Shown here one piece after another: positions 36,494-48,465 of a stretch of DNA of 64,000 nucleotides; positions within the stretch are counted from its first letter, which is position 1; each line of letters begins with the position of its first letter. Made by a program: the position numbers and the translations under genes. The stretch is from Symsagittifera roscoffensis (Eukaryota; Xenacoelomorpha; Acoela; Convolutidae): positions 50,152,233 to 50,216,232 of the forward strand of contig NC_087067.1 of the NCBI RefSeq assembly GCF_963678635.1, given 5' to 3'. The notes under the pieces are model-generated. The model made no database searches. It saw only the letters and a program-made list of their open reading frames with translations, and was not told where the DNA came from.

Positions 36494-38980
36494 TTGCCGC
36501 TGCAAAATCAGTTGAAAATAGCAATAAGTTCTATCTGTGACAAAACTCATGATAAATCACATGTGTTCAGGGCATGTAAGTTGTACATAAATTAGTTTTG
36601 TTTGTCCCAAATGTAAATAGTGTCTAATTGTAAATTAATGGCTTCAAAATTTTATTTTGTTTGAGGCAAAAGTCAGGAATCAAAGAATTATCACGTGGAT
36701 CAAGTTCGATAGTAAATTAATTGGTAACTAAATGAAACAATAAGAAAGAAATTTTTTGATTACCCTTTTGAGCTTTAGAACGTATCAGTACGAACCTTCT
36801 ATAATTATCGCATTTTTGCTATAATCACGATCTGTAGCATTGAAAATTTCATAGCATCTGTTCTCTGCTTTATTTGTGGCTATTTTTTATGTACCACAAC
36901 TTGTTATGTACTACAACTTGTCATTGATCGTTAGGCGTCACTTGCTGAGTGGCTAGTTAGTGCGTGATACTCATAATATGTTGTTTGCCGGTTCGATTAC
37001 GACTCGTAGCCGAATTTTTAGTAATTCTAGGCTTATTTCCTTTTTTCTCATTTCACTTTATAGATCATCTTTTTTGCCGCTTTGTTCACGCTAGTGTTTG
37101 CGAAGCCCAGCTTCGCCTCTGTGTTGTTATGTGTTCCCTCAGCTTAAGAGATTTCTCGTTGACCTCTAAAGCAGTTTTTGTATTGAAATTTATTGTCGCA
37201 ATTTCAAGAACAAGGATAGACGGTTGCTGTGTAAGTAGCACAAAGTTGCGACAACAACAAAATTGATCCACTTTTTCTTTTTTGTGCGTGGTGTCATGAG
37301 TGGAATTAGACAAACCCTAAATACATAGAAGGTTTAGCAAAATTGACCGCAGTTGTCTTCCAAATAGAAATAAAAACACGAAAGAAGTAAAAAAAAACAT
37401 TTGAATTGTCAAAAAAAATCATCGCGATCTAAAAAAGAGTCTGAACTACGTTCATCTGTTCATAATTGTAAGTCAAACCGCTAATTTTTCAGAAATTTTC
37501 CTGATAAATTGACCACGACACAAGATCGATCACCACGTTCAATACTCTTACTTAATTATTTCAGCTAAAAACCTTAGTTTTAACAAAAAGCATTTATTAA
37601 ACTTTCGAGTAGCGGCTCGGCAATTTAAATAAAGTTAAGAAATTTTGACATTTCAAATTTTTAAAAAAAAATCATTCGGGTTTTTATTTCCAAAACTTTT
37701 ATATTGCCAAAGAAGCGCTACTCAAAAATTCAGAAACTGCTTTTTTGATAAAAATAAAAATTTGTAGTTGAAATAATTGATTACGAGTTTTTTGAACGTA
37801 GTGATCAATCTGATATAGGTCTCGGAGCTTTTTTCAGGAAAATTGTTAAAATATTTTCAGACTCATTCACTGTTTTGACTGTTTGGACTGATTTTTTTTA
37901 ACGTTCAGTTCATTTCCATTGCTAAAAGGAAGGCAAACTCCACCATGAAACAGCAACAGTGTAAACGTTATTGTCTTCTATTTTCGAAAAGGACAGTAAA
38001 ATAAAAACTTTCCAAGCAAAATAAAAAATTTACCTATTGATTCAGTTTCCTCAAATTGGGAATATTTTATCGAAAAAGTTCGAATAGTAATTTTTTTGAG
38101 AACAAATGAAAGAGCTTTGCGGGCATTTCTTGCAAAATTTTGCAAATTATTTTGTTGTTTTCGATTTTGGGAGTCAACAAACGTTATTTGTTTAGGAAAA
38201 TCCTAATCTTTTTAACGCTCAAATTAGATTTTTTGCGGCTTTACTTTTGATGTTCTAAGTTTGGGTCATTTTTTTGTTGAAAAGAAGGCAAATTAAAATA
38301 CAGAAAAGAAAAAGTGAACTAAGTCACGCTAAATGTGATTGACTTCTGGTTTCAAAAGTGGATTCCAATTTTTAGACTTTCCAGAGGAACAATTTTTTTC
38401 CATTGATTTATTTTTCTCAAAATAGGCCAATTTCATATTGCGAGCAAATGTCTTGTAATCGTGAATTAGGTTTTTCCCACTGAACAATTTTTCTTACCAA
38501 AAACTGATCTTGCTTTATTATTCAACCTTAACAATTTCCAAGTTCCTTCCCACTTGTCCTGAAATTAACGCATCGCTTTTGCACCCTAAGGTTTGGGGTT
38601 AGGCTATAGGCAGGGCCTTGTTTTTTCAGTGTTTATGAAATTGAATTTTTTTCAGATGAAAATTAAATGTTTGGAATTTCGCTTTGCGAGAGTTTTGTCG
38701 GTAAAGGTGCCACATCACGAATTTTTCTTCTCTAGTACGCAAGTATCATGGTTGTTGCAATTGTTGTTCATTGTAGTTTCAGGGGGACCTGAAACTTTTA
38801 AAAGTTTTTGAAGAAATTAACTGGTGTCTGCTCAACTGGTGTCTGCTCAAAAATGGTCGGCTTTGTTTCTGCTTCGTAATTTTTAAAATTCAACTCTCCT
38901 GCTTGACATTTTTGATAAACACCGGTATTTTTAAAATGTATATATTGGAATTTTCATTTCATTTTGATTTTAATCTAAAC
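36494..38980. repeat. LRRIQ1 3' flank: tRNA-Met SINE and repeat D
   Basis: At about 36935-37125 a tRNA-Met-like head (GCTGAGTGGCTAGTTAGTGC, loop ACTCATAAT, B box CCGGTTCGATTACGA) is followed by the shared tail ending GCGAAGCCCAGCTTCGCC. Repeat D occurs at about 37790-38440. No clear polyadenylation signal was found right after the LRRIQ1 stop. Confidence 0.5.
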
Positions 38981-38984
38981 TTAA

Positions 38985-39700
38985 ATGAAAGATCGCTTAC
39001 TCCCTTGTGTGCCTACATAATCTTTTTTTTTAATATGCCTCACTGTCTACAGCCTTCAAAAAGTACGTTGGTAATAATTAACCTAAATTTTATTGACCTA
39101 AATTTTATGTTCAATGTGGAGAACGGATAGTGTGAAAGCTGCCCTAAATTTAATCTAACGGTTTTCCAATTTCTAACACGAAAATTTTTTGCACTCGTCA
39201 AAGTGAAACTTTTGATTTTTTGTCTGTTTTTTTCAAACTTTTTGTTTCTAAAAAAACTACCCTAGCATATCTTAGATTTTGAGTTCAATCCCAGAAAAGG
39301 GTTTTTTGTAAGCGCCCTGTATAAACGGTTGAGCATAAGTTTTTTTGCAAAAAGTAGGGGCTATCGGTAAAGTCCAAAAATTGAATTTTTGACCGTTTTT
39401 CGGAAACTTTTGACTGCTTTTGTGAGTTATTCTCCCACATCTGAGATTTTAGGTTAAATAAAAATAATTAGTTGTGGGAAATTCTACTGCATAATTGACT
39501 ATGCGTAAGTTTTCTACGCAAAAATTTATGGCCCTCGAAACTGTAAATGATGGGTTTTGTACCTTTTTTCGGAACTATTTGATTATTCTAGAAAAAGACC
39601 CTCGCAAATCTATTTATGTAAAAAATATATATGCATCATTTGATCAATTCCTACAAATGTGTTTGTTCTGTAAATTTATCAACAGCAAAGACAGGCGTAA
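38985..39700. repeat. Second copy of the NFS1-intron-type dispersed repeat
   Basis: Starts with CGCTTACTCCCTTGTGTGCC and CTACAGCCTTCAAAAA, matching 10003-10080. It continues with ACTACCCTAGCATATCTTAG and CCCTGTATAAACGG units comparable to those of the 10,100-11,270 block. Confidence 0.5.
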
Positions 39701-42020
39701 TCACATGCGAATAATTTTCTTCATATCCCTGTGTTGCTTCAGCTACTAAAAATCATGCTGGTCGTGCTGTCGTCTTCTAGTCTAAGTGACCTTCATTTAG
39801 TCCGTGTGCCTCTAATGCATATCTTGATTGCTCTCAGAATGGCAAAAAAATTCTACAACGAACCCAGCACATAACCTAGCTGTAAGTTATTTGCACTTTG
39901 CACTTCATTTATCTGCAATTCGCTTTAAAAGGAAGGTAAACTCGGGTGACAAAAGTTCATCCACAGATGTCACTAGTGGAGTAAATGAATATACCAATCT
40001 TCGCAAGCTGGTACATATTTTTCCTTTTTTTTTCTCCCTCAACAGATATCAAAATAATCATTTGGTTACGATTCAGTTAAGACGGAGTCTATGTTTGTGA
40101 CACGAATATCGAATGACGCCACAGATTGCCTGTCCCAAACACGACAAGCTATAGGATCCGCAACTAATGCTGGGGTACCTATATCTGCGTTTTCGATAAT
40201 GGCTTCGCATTTCACGTAGCTCCGTTTTGCCGCTGCGACGAAAAAGTGTCAGTCAAAAATGCTAGTGAATTTTGAAAAAAATTCACTCTCTGTTGTCTAT
40301 ATAAAAGAGTCAGGAATCTTATGAAAACTTTTATATAAGTATTGGTGATTTTTTTGTTTGTTTTTGTCATCAAGAAAAAGTTTTAAAATTTAACCAGTAT
40401 CTGTCGCAATGTACTGGAAGTAAGGGTTCTCGAAGTGTTCCGCTGTATTCCTCCGCTGTATTTCGCTCTTTCATGACGACCCCGAGAAAATAAACTATGA
40501 TATTCATTGCAGATCAGGCATAAAAGTAGCTTCAATTTTTTTGCGTCCAACAGAAAAAAAGAATTTCGTCAAATTGTTGTCCAGAAAGCTCTGCGGCTAT
40601 GAAATCATTGACATCAATCAATGGCTCTGTGGTAAAATTGAACTCTCAGAAATTAAACGTAATCTTAAAAAGAATCAACCTCAGCAGAAAATTCTAAAAA
40701 CAAAAATTTTTCTACAATTTTTCTACATAAAAACAGAAAACTTTTCACGACTAACCTAACGATTTTAACAAAACTGCCGTAACTTTTTCGATGGATTATA
40801 GAATTGAGGTCTATTGTTTTGCTTCAAGGTACAGCCAATATACTATTCGTAGACGAGGCGTAGAAGCTAAAATATCATAACTAGTTTCCGGTGGAAGTTT
40901 GCTGCGGAAACACCCTTTGCAGACAACACTAAAACTTTAAAATATTGGGCTCAAACTGGTTCCATTGAAAGCCGATGAGCGTGACTCATTTTTTTGATGT
41001 GGAGAAAAAATATATAACAAGTATTTTAAAGAGCTTTTTGGTTCAAAAAAATCCTCAGTTCCCATTCTCTCTGGAATAGTCATTGAGAGTGGCAATTAAA
41101 AGATAAAGCTGAACATAAAAATTGATTTTTTTGTCAATGAATTTGAGGAATTTTGAATCAACAAAACAAATTTTGGATCAATTTCATCTATTTCACCTAT
41201 TCATCTATCAACTTTAATGGTTATTTATCTTCCACTGTGTTTAAGCGTTTTGGCTCAAAAATTTAAGCGTTTTACAATTTGTTCACTTTTTTCACTCGAA
41301 ATCAGGTACAAGAAAAAGTAATCAGAATGGAAATTTTGCGCACAATAAAAAACATCCCTCCGACCAGATCAAGTCAAAGTTTCTGCAATTGAAAAAATCG
41401 AAACCAAAATATCTAATGTCCGAGTAAAAGCATACATTATTAGCTGGTCATGAAACAACTGTGTGATAGAAAAAACTTCCGGGTTAACTAAGTTACAAAA
41501 AAGTCCCTCTTTGATACTGTATGAGATTATAAAGTTTTTTCCTTCACAACTACCATATTTCGTTCCTTTGTTTGTAGACTGATGAGCTGGTCGCTTCGAG
41601 TTTCACGTGAACATAAAAAAAATTTAGTGCGATTTTAGTGAATAGTTTTCCTAAAAATGAGCAGAATAAGAAGAGTTTTTTTCCACTAACCGTGGCAATC
41701 TCTCACTTGTAAAAAATGATCTATATGAAACTTTTTTTCGTGGTAAAAAATTTAATCCATAAATTAAAATTAAAGTTGGTTTTTGTGTCAAAATTTTTTG
41801 GCGGAATAAGAAATTATAATCAATTACACTCAATTTGGATATATTTTTAGGAACTATTATCAACTATCACGCTTGAGACTAGCAAGCGTTATCAGACTGG
41901 AAGAAAGGCTTTTTTTTCTAGTAAACAACTAGTTTAACAAATCAGTTGAATCACTTGCTGAGCAGCTTCTTTTCTATGCAGCTAAATTCTTTTCACTTAT
42001 ATTCTCTTCTATCAACTATC
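39701..42020. other. No gene recognised
   Basis: AT-rich DNA with short open frames only. A lysine-rich frame at 40541-40759 has protein-like composition but no recognised motif, splice context or partner, so it is not called. Confidence 0.4.
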
Positions 42021-42870
42021 CAGGTTGCTTCCCCTTTGGCCTGGAAATAAATCAGTTGTCTTTGTACCCTAAGGACTGGGATTCGAGTCGTGGCCGGACC
42101 TTGTTTTTTTCAGTATCAAAAATTGAAAAAATGTATCCGAGAAAAATGAATTATTGGTTTTCTGTTTGTTCGCTCTAGTTTTTAAGGCTAAATTTCCACA
42201 ACGGATTTTTTTTGTGCTGTAGATAATTTTTATTGTAATTCCAAATGTTGTTCAATCTAATTTCAGGGGGACTTGAAAGCGTTTTAATTTTTTTTTCCTT
42301 GTAATTTTTTTATAGGTTTAGTTGGTGTCTGCTCAAAGATTGTCGGCTTACCTGCCACATCACTGGTTTTTTTACATAAGCAACTTTCACTGTAGTTGCA
42401 TGCGCAAGTGCTGTTCATTCTATTTTCAAGGGGGACTTGAAAAAATTTTCAGAAAAAAATCTTTTTTTTTCGGCTCAAGTGGTTTCAGCTCAAATATTGT
42501 TGGCTTAGTTGTTCCATCACTAATTTTTCTTGTGCTGAAAACAACTTTCATTGTTAGTTGCAAGTGCAAGTGTTATCCATTGTTTATTAAGGAGGGACTT
42601 CAAACTTTTTTTAATAATTTTTTTTTAGCTCAACTTGTATCAGTTCAAAGATTCCGGCTTTGTTTCTTTTCGTAAATTTTGTTCCGTTGTGTTGCTGTTT
42701 TAAATATCAATTATCTTGCATGTTTGCCTGGAATGAATTTTATCGAGACATATAAACGTTTATATGACCTAGTTTTGGAAAAAAATCCATTTTTTTTATT
42801 TTTAAAGTTTTTTATTTATTTTTGTGTTGTATCGCAAGTGGTGCGAAGCTCCGCTTCACCTCTATGTAAT
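42021..42870 (+). repeat. SINE-like repeat with tRNA-like head and shared tail
   Basis: A head with B box GGGATTCGAGTCGTGGCC near 42070 is followed by T-rich phrases repeated three times (TCAGGGGGACTTGAAA..., then 'GTGTCTGCTCAAAGATTGTC'-like). It ends with GTGCGAAGCTCCGCTTCACC at 42840-42859, the tail hairpin seen at 17601. A related head is at 38555-38630. Confidence 0.5.
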
Positions 42871-43808
42871 TGATATAAGATATTATAATCGTTTGAAAAA
42901 TATACAATTTTAAAATATTATAAATCCTTCAACTAACCAATGTTGATGAATATATTCCACTATAATTGTCAAAAAATCTGTATAAAACCCGTTACAATTG
43001 TTTAATTCAGTCTAAACTTGGTTGCGTGTGCGCAGTACCGGATTGCCCTCAAAAACGCTAACCACGACTGCTGCAGTTTTCACAAGCTAAAATTTTTGGT
43101 ATATTTTATTCTATTTGTTCTTTTTCTTTGTCAATAGTATAGTTTTGCTTACCTAACCGCTGCGAGTTTCAGTTCAACAAAATGTTGCTTTCTACAAAAA
43201 GCTGCTTTTTCTTGCTTTGCATTTTTTTTTTCATTTTTTCGAAATCGAAGTTTTTTTTTTTCAAAATCATTTTTTAAGTTTGAACTAATTGAATGCATTA
43301 CACAATTGGTTTTTATTTGAGATCACTTGTCGTTCTGATCATAGTTCCTTGATCTATTTGCAGAGTTTCGCATTTTTATGTCTGTTTACCAGTTTTCGCA
43401 AGGTATTTCCAGACTTTCGAGAAATTTTTTCAGACTGACGCCATTTCATTAACGGACAATAGCGACTCATTCTTAAAATAATCGAAACTTTTCCTAGATT
43501 ATCAAAGCTGTATTATAAAACTCTGCCTAGACAGTCTTTATTCGGGAAACCATTTAACTTCTAAACAATATTCTTCAAATGCCAGCATCCAAAAATAACG
43601 ATGTTTTAAAATTTCGACAAGGACTTAAGTTCCACAAACTTGAGTAAAACGAAAATGATAGAAAGATACAAAATTTCAGAATTCGTTTATTAAGGTGTGA
43701 ACCATAAAATTGACTGAATGGAGCCTGTTATGTAAAGAATGTCGCGGGAATTCATATGGAAGTATCCTATTTTTGTATCTTTTTTATTAGAATTTAAATT
43801 GATAAACA

Positions 43809-44035
43809 TCATTCTGAAAAAATTATCTTTATGATGAATACCAGTCGACCCAATATTAAGTCTATTACAATATTGTCACTTGGATAAAGTTTGATTTTCG
43901 TGTTTCGTTTTTTCTTTTCAAATTTGGGTTCAGAAACTGTATTGTTGGTTGATATTTCTGTTGACGCGGTTTGGTTTTCTTCAGATGTCAACGGACATCC
44001 AATTTCTGGGTCGCAATGACGTAATTTAGTTGAGC
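43809..44035 (-). CDS. Candidate terminal exon of the first secreted-family gene
   Basis: On the minus strand, after an acceptor-like CATGGCCCAG (AG at 44037-44036), an open frame reads C-D-P-E-I-G-C-P-L-T-S-E-E-N, then a Thr/Ser/Asn/Glu-rich stretch with N-x-T sites, then a lysine-rich end, stopping at 43809. It is downstream on the same strand of the two exons at 47244-46013 and resembles in composition the tail exon at 48023-47922. It could be the C-terminal part of that gene. Connecting exons have not been identified, so this is a hypothesis. Confidence 0.3.
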
Positions 44036-44107
44036 TGGGCCATGAATGATCTGAAATTGATTTCTTCTTTCTCTCGGATTCAATTTAATATTATAGTTAT
44101 CCTGTTT

Positions 44108-44320
44108 GGCTCTTTTTCCTCCCCCCGAACCCCCCCCCCCACCTCACATAAGCGTCAATTTTATGGTGTAACGAGGGGTTTTACAAGGTTAATTATGAAG
44201 ACCAAAAATGTTTGTCATGGCCTAATTAGTTCGCATGCCAATTTTTGTAACATTCGAATAAAGTGAACAAAACTTCACTAGTAAAATTTTGCAGGTGGGG
44301 GGGGGGAAGGAAAAAGAGCC
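44108..44320 (+). mobile_element. GGCTC-family MITE (family A)
   Basis: Starts GGCTCTTTTTCCTCCCCCC and ends GGGGGAAGGAAAAAGAGCC. Flanked by a perfect 8-base duplication TCCTGTTT (44100-44107 and 44321-44328). The body reads ...GGTGTAACGAGGGGTTTTAC... and carries no gene. Confidence 0.85.
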
Positions 44321-44499
44321 TCCTGTTTTAGTTTCTTTGGTTCCAAAAAACATATTTAAAATCATATATTTTTCAATGCAATTCTATGGTAGAGATTCGT
44401 TTTTTGGCCGGTTCCAAAGATTTATGCATTCCATATATAAGCTCGCTCTGTTCGAAATTGAAGTTTGTTTACCATTCGAAATTTCATCGCAAAATTGAA

Positions 44500-45760
44500 A
44501 ACATAGCTAACAAACAGTTAGAAAAAAATCAATGAACACAATTGAACAGAAAAAAAATACTGACATAAATTTTTTGAAAAAATCTCAACTTTAAAAAAAA
44601 ATGTAGATGCCATTAAAACTCTTTGATTTTCTAGAACAGTGTATGATAGACAGTTCTTTGATATAATTAACCACGTTTGAGAAAACTGGACCAATAGATA
44701 ATTTTTTTATTCCGCTAGGAAATCTGAAAATTAAAATCCATTTTCGAAACTAGAAGAGTATGTTTTGCTCTTTTACACATGTTTTTTCACGACAAGGCAT
44801 GAATGAAAAATGAACTATTAGAACGCATGAATGAAAAAAAAAGAAATCATTTGCATACTTTTCCGGGCTCTTTCACAATTTTCCGGCCTCTTTCACAATT
44901 TTCCGGCATCTTTCCCTCAGAAAGGGCAAAAACAAACTCTTCAACAGTTTTTTATTCCGCTAGGAAATCTGAAAATTAAAATCCATTTTCGAAACTAGAA
45001 GAGTATGTTTTGCTCTTTTACACATGTTTTTTCACGACAAGGCATGCATGAAAAATGAACTATTAGAACGCATGAATGAAAAAAAAGAAATCATTTGCAT
45101 ACTTTTCCGGGCTCTTTCACAATTTTCCGGCCTCTTTCACAATTTTCCGGCATCTTTCCCTCAGAAAGGGCAAAAACAAACTCTTCAACAGTTTTTTATT
45201 CCGCTAGGAAATCTGAAAATTAAAATCCATTTTCGAAACTAGAAGAGTATGTTTTGCTCTTTTACACATGTTTTTTCACGACAAGGCATGAATGAAAAAT
45301 GAACTATTAGAACGCATGAATGAAAAAAAAAGAAATCATTTGCATACTTTTCCGGGCTCTTTCACAATTTTCCGGCCTCTTTCACAATTTTCCGGCATCT
45401 TTCCCTCAGAAAGGGCAAAAACAAACTCTTCAACAGTTAGAACATAGTTGAAGATGGCCTCGGGCAAAAGAGCCGCACTCGGGCACTTCGTGCCCTCAGG
45501 CCAGGCTCTTTTTCCCTCGGGCATCTTTCAACTATGTTCTAACTACTACAAAGTCGATCACGTTTCTTCTGACCTATACACTTTCGCTGTTCGACAGTGG
45601 AGTTTATCTCCCTGTTAGCTCAGAAAATAAACAGAATTCAAAAGAAATCAAAAGTAATCCGCGAAAAAGTAAATTTGAACCTGAACAAATTTTAAGGCTT
45701 CTCCTGAAAAAAATTTAGTCGCGACCTATATAATAGTCTGAACTACGTTTAACGACTCTT
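44500..45760 (-). repeat. Repeat D (minus orientation) with a three-copy 245-bp tandem expansion
   Basis: Reverse-oriented repeat D. Inside it, 44704-45440 is three tandem copies of a unit of 245 and 244 bases, each starting TTTTTATTCCGCTAGGAAAT and ending CAAACTCTTCAACAGTT. The copies are almost identical, differing mainly in one A-run and one base. Each unit has its own internal ~20-base repeat (TTTTCCGGCCTCTTTCACAA type). Confidence 0.85.
45436..45543. mobile_element. Small foldback element
   Basis: Near-perfect inverted repeat of about 38 bases per arm: GTTAGAACATAGTTGAAGAT at the left, ATCTTTCAACTATGTTCTAA(C) at the right, with CGGGCAAAAGAGCC pairing with GGCTCTTTTTCCCTCGGGC inside. The centre is a second palindrome, GGGCACTTCGTGCCC. 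It is inserted in the repeat D copy. Confidence 0.75.
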
Positions 45761-46012
45761 ACTTGAAAGATGGGGGATTTGAAAAGAGCCCTAACATGAT
45801 AGTGTTTTCTCACTTGTTTTGTCGTTGATAAATTTTTAGATTGTTGTCAAATCAATTTAATGTTTTTTAATTTTTTTATAGAAAAAATTTGACATTTTGA
45901 TAAAATTTGAAAGCTCTCCAACGATATGGACATTATCACCTACTTTATCTATTCAATTTTTTTAATCAGATTAGAAGATGAGAATCCGTCGAGAGATGAA
46001 ATTAGCTATCAC

Positions 46013-47244
46013 CTTGAAACACTTCACTCCAGAAATCAGGATTGCAGAACTGGTCATAAATCGAGTCATTAAACACACATCTTAATGTTTTACAATCGGT
46101 CCAAAAATACAGTTGCTCGTAAACACAAGCCAAGTAAATAAATCGATCAGAATTGATTTTGGTTTCCAGTTTTTGGCACCCCACTTTTTCTGTTAATAGT
46201 GACGTAATAGTTATGAAACTATTACGCGTCAACTCGTCCACAGATTGAGTGAAGTTTCCACAATATTCGGTTACAATTTCATTCATGCCTGGGTATCTGT
46301 ATTTCACAATTGAATCCATCACCCAAAACTTAACAGCTTCATCGGCTATAATTTTGTCGGTTAGACTTGCGTTTTCATCAAATTTCAGCTCAAATAAAGT
46401 TGACAAGTAATTGTTGTCCGGGTCTTTAAGGTAGATGAGCGCGATAGATCGGGTGCAAAGAACTGACACTGTATATTATTCAAATAAGGTATAATAAAAA
46501 AGTCGAATGTCGAGGCTTTTATTACCAAAAAATGGTAGCAAAATTGCGTTATCTATTAACCAGGGTTGGATGAGGCGCGGGGGGTTGGGGTTCGATGGAC
46601 TTTTCTTCTAGATCACCTGGATTCCCCTTTGTTTTTGGTACTATTTACGACATCCTTTTTTGTGCCGTCCAACCCAAAACTTTTTTTTTCAAATTGACTT
46701 GTGAGAAAATTTTGAAATATTACGGTTTTTATTTTTTCGGAGTGTTTGGTCGAGCTGATAAAAAAGCTCGATTAAATTTGTTTGAAAAAATTTGAAAAAC
46801 CGCCCCTACCTCACGAAAATTCTAGATCAGACCCTGTTATGATGGCTTTGTGAAACAAGCAGAATACACGTATATTTAGAGAAACTCATCTATCATACTC
46901 CCACCTTTAATGGAATTGTAATCGCCAGCTTTCTTCAAAAGAATCACTTCGGCTTGTCTCGGGTTTTCTACTATTTTCAGATCTTCACTAAAAGGTCGTA
47001 ACGAAGTCAATCTCTTAACAATTTCCCTGGTGGGAAAGCCTTCTACACACGACTGAAGATCCACATCTGGACCCAAAGTTTCTCGAAGAGCTGTTTTTAA
47101 ATAGAAAAATTGGGCGTGGTCAAAAATGACGTCCTTTGTTTTTTCATGCTGTTTTTCATTCCATTTCAGAGAGGAAGACGAATTGAAATAACAGGCGATG
47201 TAGAGATAGTATACCAAGTCTACCTCTGGGTAAAAAGTGTCCAT
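46013..47244 (-). CDS. Secreted-family paralog 1, two internal exons
   Basis: Unrecognised family. Exon a: 47244-46905, from an ATG to a GT donor in phase 1. Exon b: 46468-46013, between an ACAG acceptor and a GT donor, phase 1 at both ends. Joined, they give about 265 residues. Exon b holds the family signature: a hydrophobic strand (R-S-I-A-L-I-Y-L), then V-M-D-S-I-V-K-Y-R-Y-P-G, then V-G-C and D-R-F-I-Y-L-A-C-V-Y-E. Several N-glycosylation sites (NSS, NAS, NFT, NDS). Exon a has no signal peptide, so a first exon may be missing or this copy may be damaged. The 564-base region between exons carries an inserted element (46561-46835). Related to 53318-52878 and 55361-56169. Function unknown. 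Confidence 0.5.
46561..46835. mobile_element. hAT-like element inside the paralog 1 intron
   Basis: Left end CAGGGTTGGATGAGGCG, right end TTCTAGATCAGACCCTG, imperfect inverted repeats. The right half (CCGCCCCTACCTCAC ... GACCCTG) is also found inside 48590-48710. No clear target duplication. Confidence 0.5.
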
Positions 47245-47921
47245 TGGTATTATAATTATTAAGTACTAACTAGGGCATGTTACCAAACTGGAACCTGATC
47301 TAAACTACATTTTATGATTGGATAAATTAGATATTTTACCAATGTAAAGTATTTAATATTAACCAATCATGATCCATCTGACTAACAATCCACTTATTTG
47401 TAAGTGCTGAAATTACTTGTAATTTCAGCACCAGAGAGATTTGAATTTAACTTAGAAGTTAGTTGAACTCTCCCGAGTACTTCAGCAGCCGCAATAAACC
47501 AGTATACCCTAGATCTATTGAGCCTAGCAGAGACTAGTTAAACACCCTGAGACTAGAAAGTATAAGAGTAAGATTAGGATCGGTATTAGACTAAGAAGTT
47601 GCACGAATCTATCCGGCCGAAAATAAGATAGCGTGACGAGCAGACGGTGTACCCTATCCGAAATTACTCTATGAGTTATACCCATCGGTCCTAACTCAAA
47701 ACTATCAGTAGCCGTGAAATAGAAAAGAACAGTGAGACAAAAATCGAATCGAATTTTCTTTAGAAGTTTGGTTCCTGAAAAAAAAACACATACCTTGTCT
47801 TAAAATTGAAATAATTTTTCTAATAAATAGTTACCAATGAGTTGAATTATTGACGCTTGTTTTTCTTGGAAAAGAACACTATTAATAAAAAAACATCCTA
47901 ATTTATTAAACATTTTACTAT
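47245..47921. other. No gene recognised
   Basis: AT-rich upstream sequence of paralog 1. A possible missing first exon with a signal peptide could lie here, but I could not identify one. Confidence 0.3.
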
Positions 47922-48023
47922 CTATTTAATACCACTGGATTTGGCAGTCGAGGTATTTGTTTGTTCAGATGAGTCTACAGCTGAGGTTTTTTTCTCTTCG
48001 TCACTTGGGATAACTGTTGATGA
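47922..48023 (-). CDS. Candidate terminal exon of the second secreted-family gene
   Basis: On the minus strand a good acceptor (ATTTTAG, AG at 48025-48024) is followed by 33 codons and a stop at 47924-47922. The peptide is Ser/Thr/Lys/Glu-rich (S-S-T-V-I-P-S-D-E-E-K-K-T-S ... E-Q-T-N-T-S-T). Composition and position match a tail exon for the gene starting at 53318. It may equally be chance; intervening exons have not been found. Confidence 0.3.
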   Translation of the reverse strand, partial: SSTVIPSDEEKKTSAVDSSEQTNTSTAKSSGIK

Positions 48024-48465
48024 CTAAAATACGTTAAAATACATTTTTCATCCATATATTGGTCGCAATAAAGTGGTGTAATTGTTTCTACATGACGTTT
48101 CTACTGACAAAAAAACTTTAAAAACGATTTTTTTGGGCAGCAGTATCGACAATTTTTTTGGTTTTGGATAACAATCAAAAGTATCTTGACTAAAAAATGA
48201 CCCCTTGCAAAGTTTAATCAGAATTTTGAAAATATTGAAATGCCTCAGTTTTTGCAGTTGAAGGAGGTGAAAGTCCTCGAAGTCGTTGTGTGCATTGAAT
48301 GGTAGTTGTTTCTACACTCGTCATCAGTAGAAATCCATTGCGTTCGATTGACGGCACACATCCCGCAGCAGTCTACAAAAATTGGCTAGATTTTTTTTTC
48401 TATATCAGAGACTGATTTAATAATTATACTAAAAGTCAAAAAGTTTTAAAAATATCTTACGATCA

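Noticed and set aside
36935-37010. Functional tRNA-Met gene
   Set aside because: tRNA-like head with CAT loop but mismatched stems, followed by the common SINE tail.
40541-40759. Lysine-rich frame in the spacer
   Set aside because: No motif, no splice context, AT-rich composition makes such frames likely by chance.
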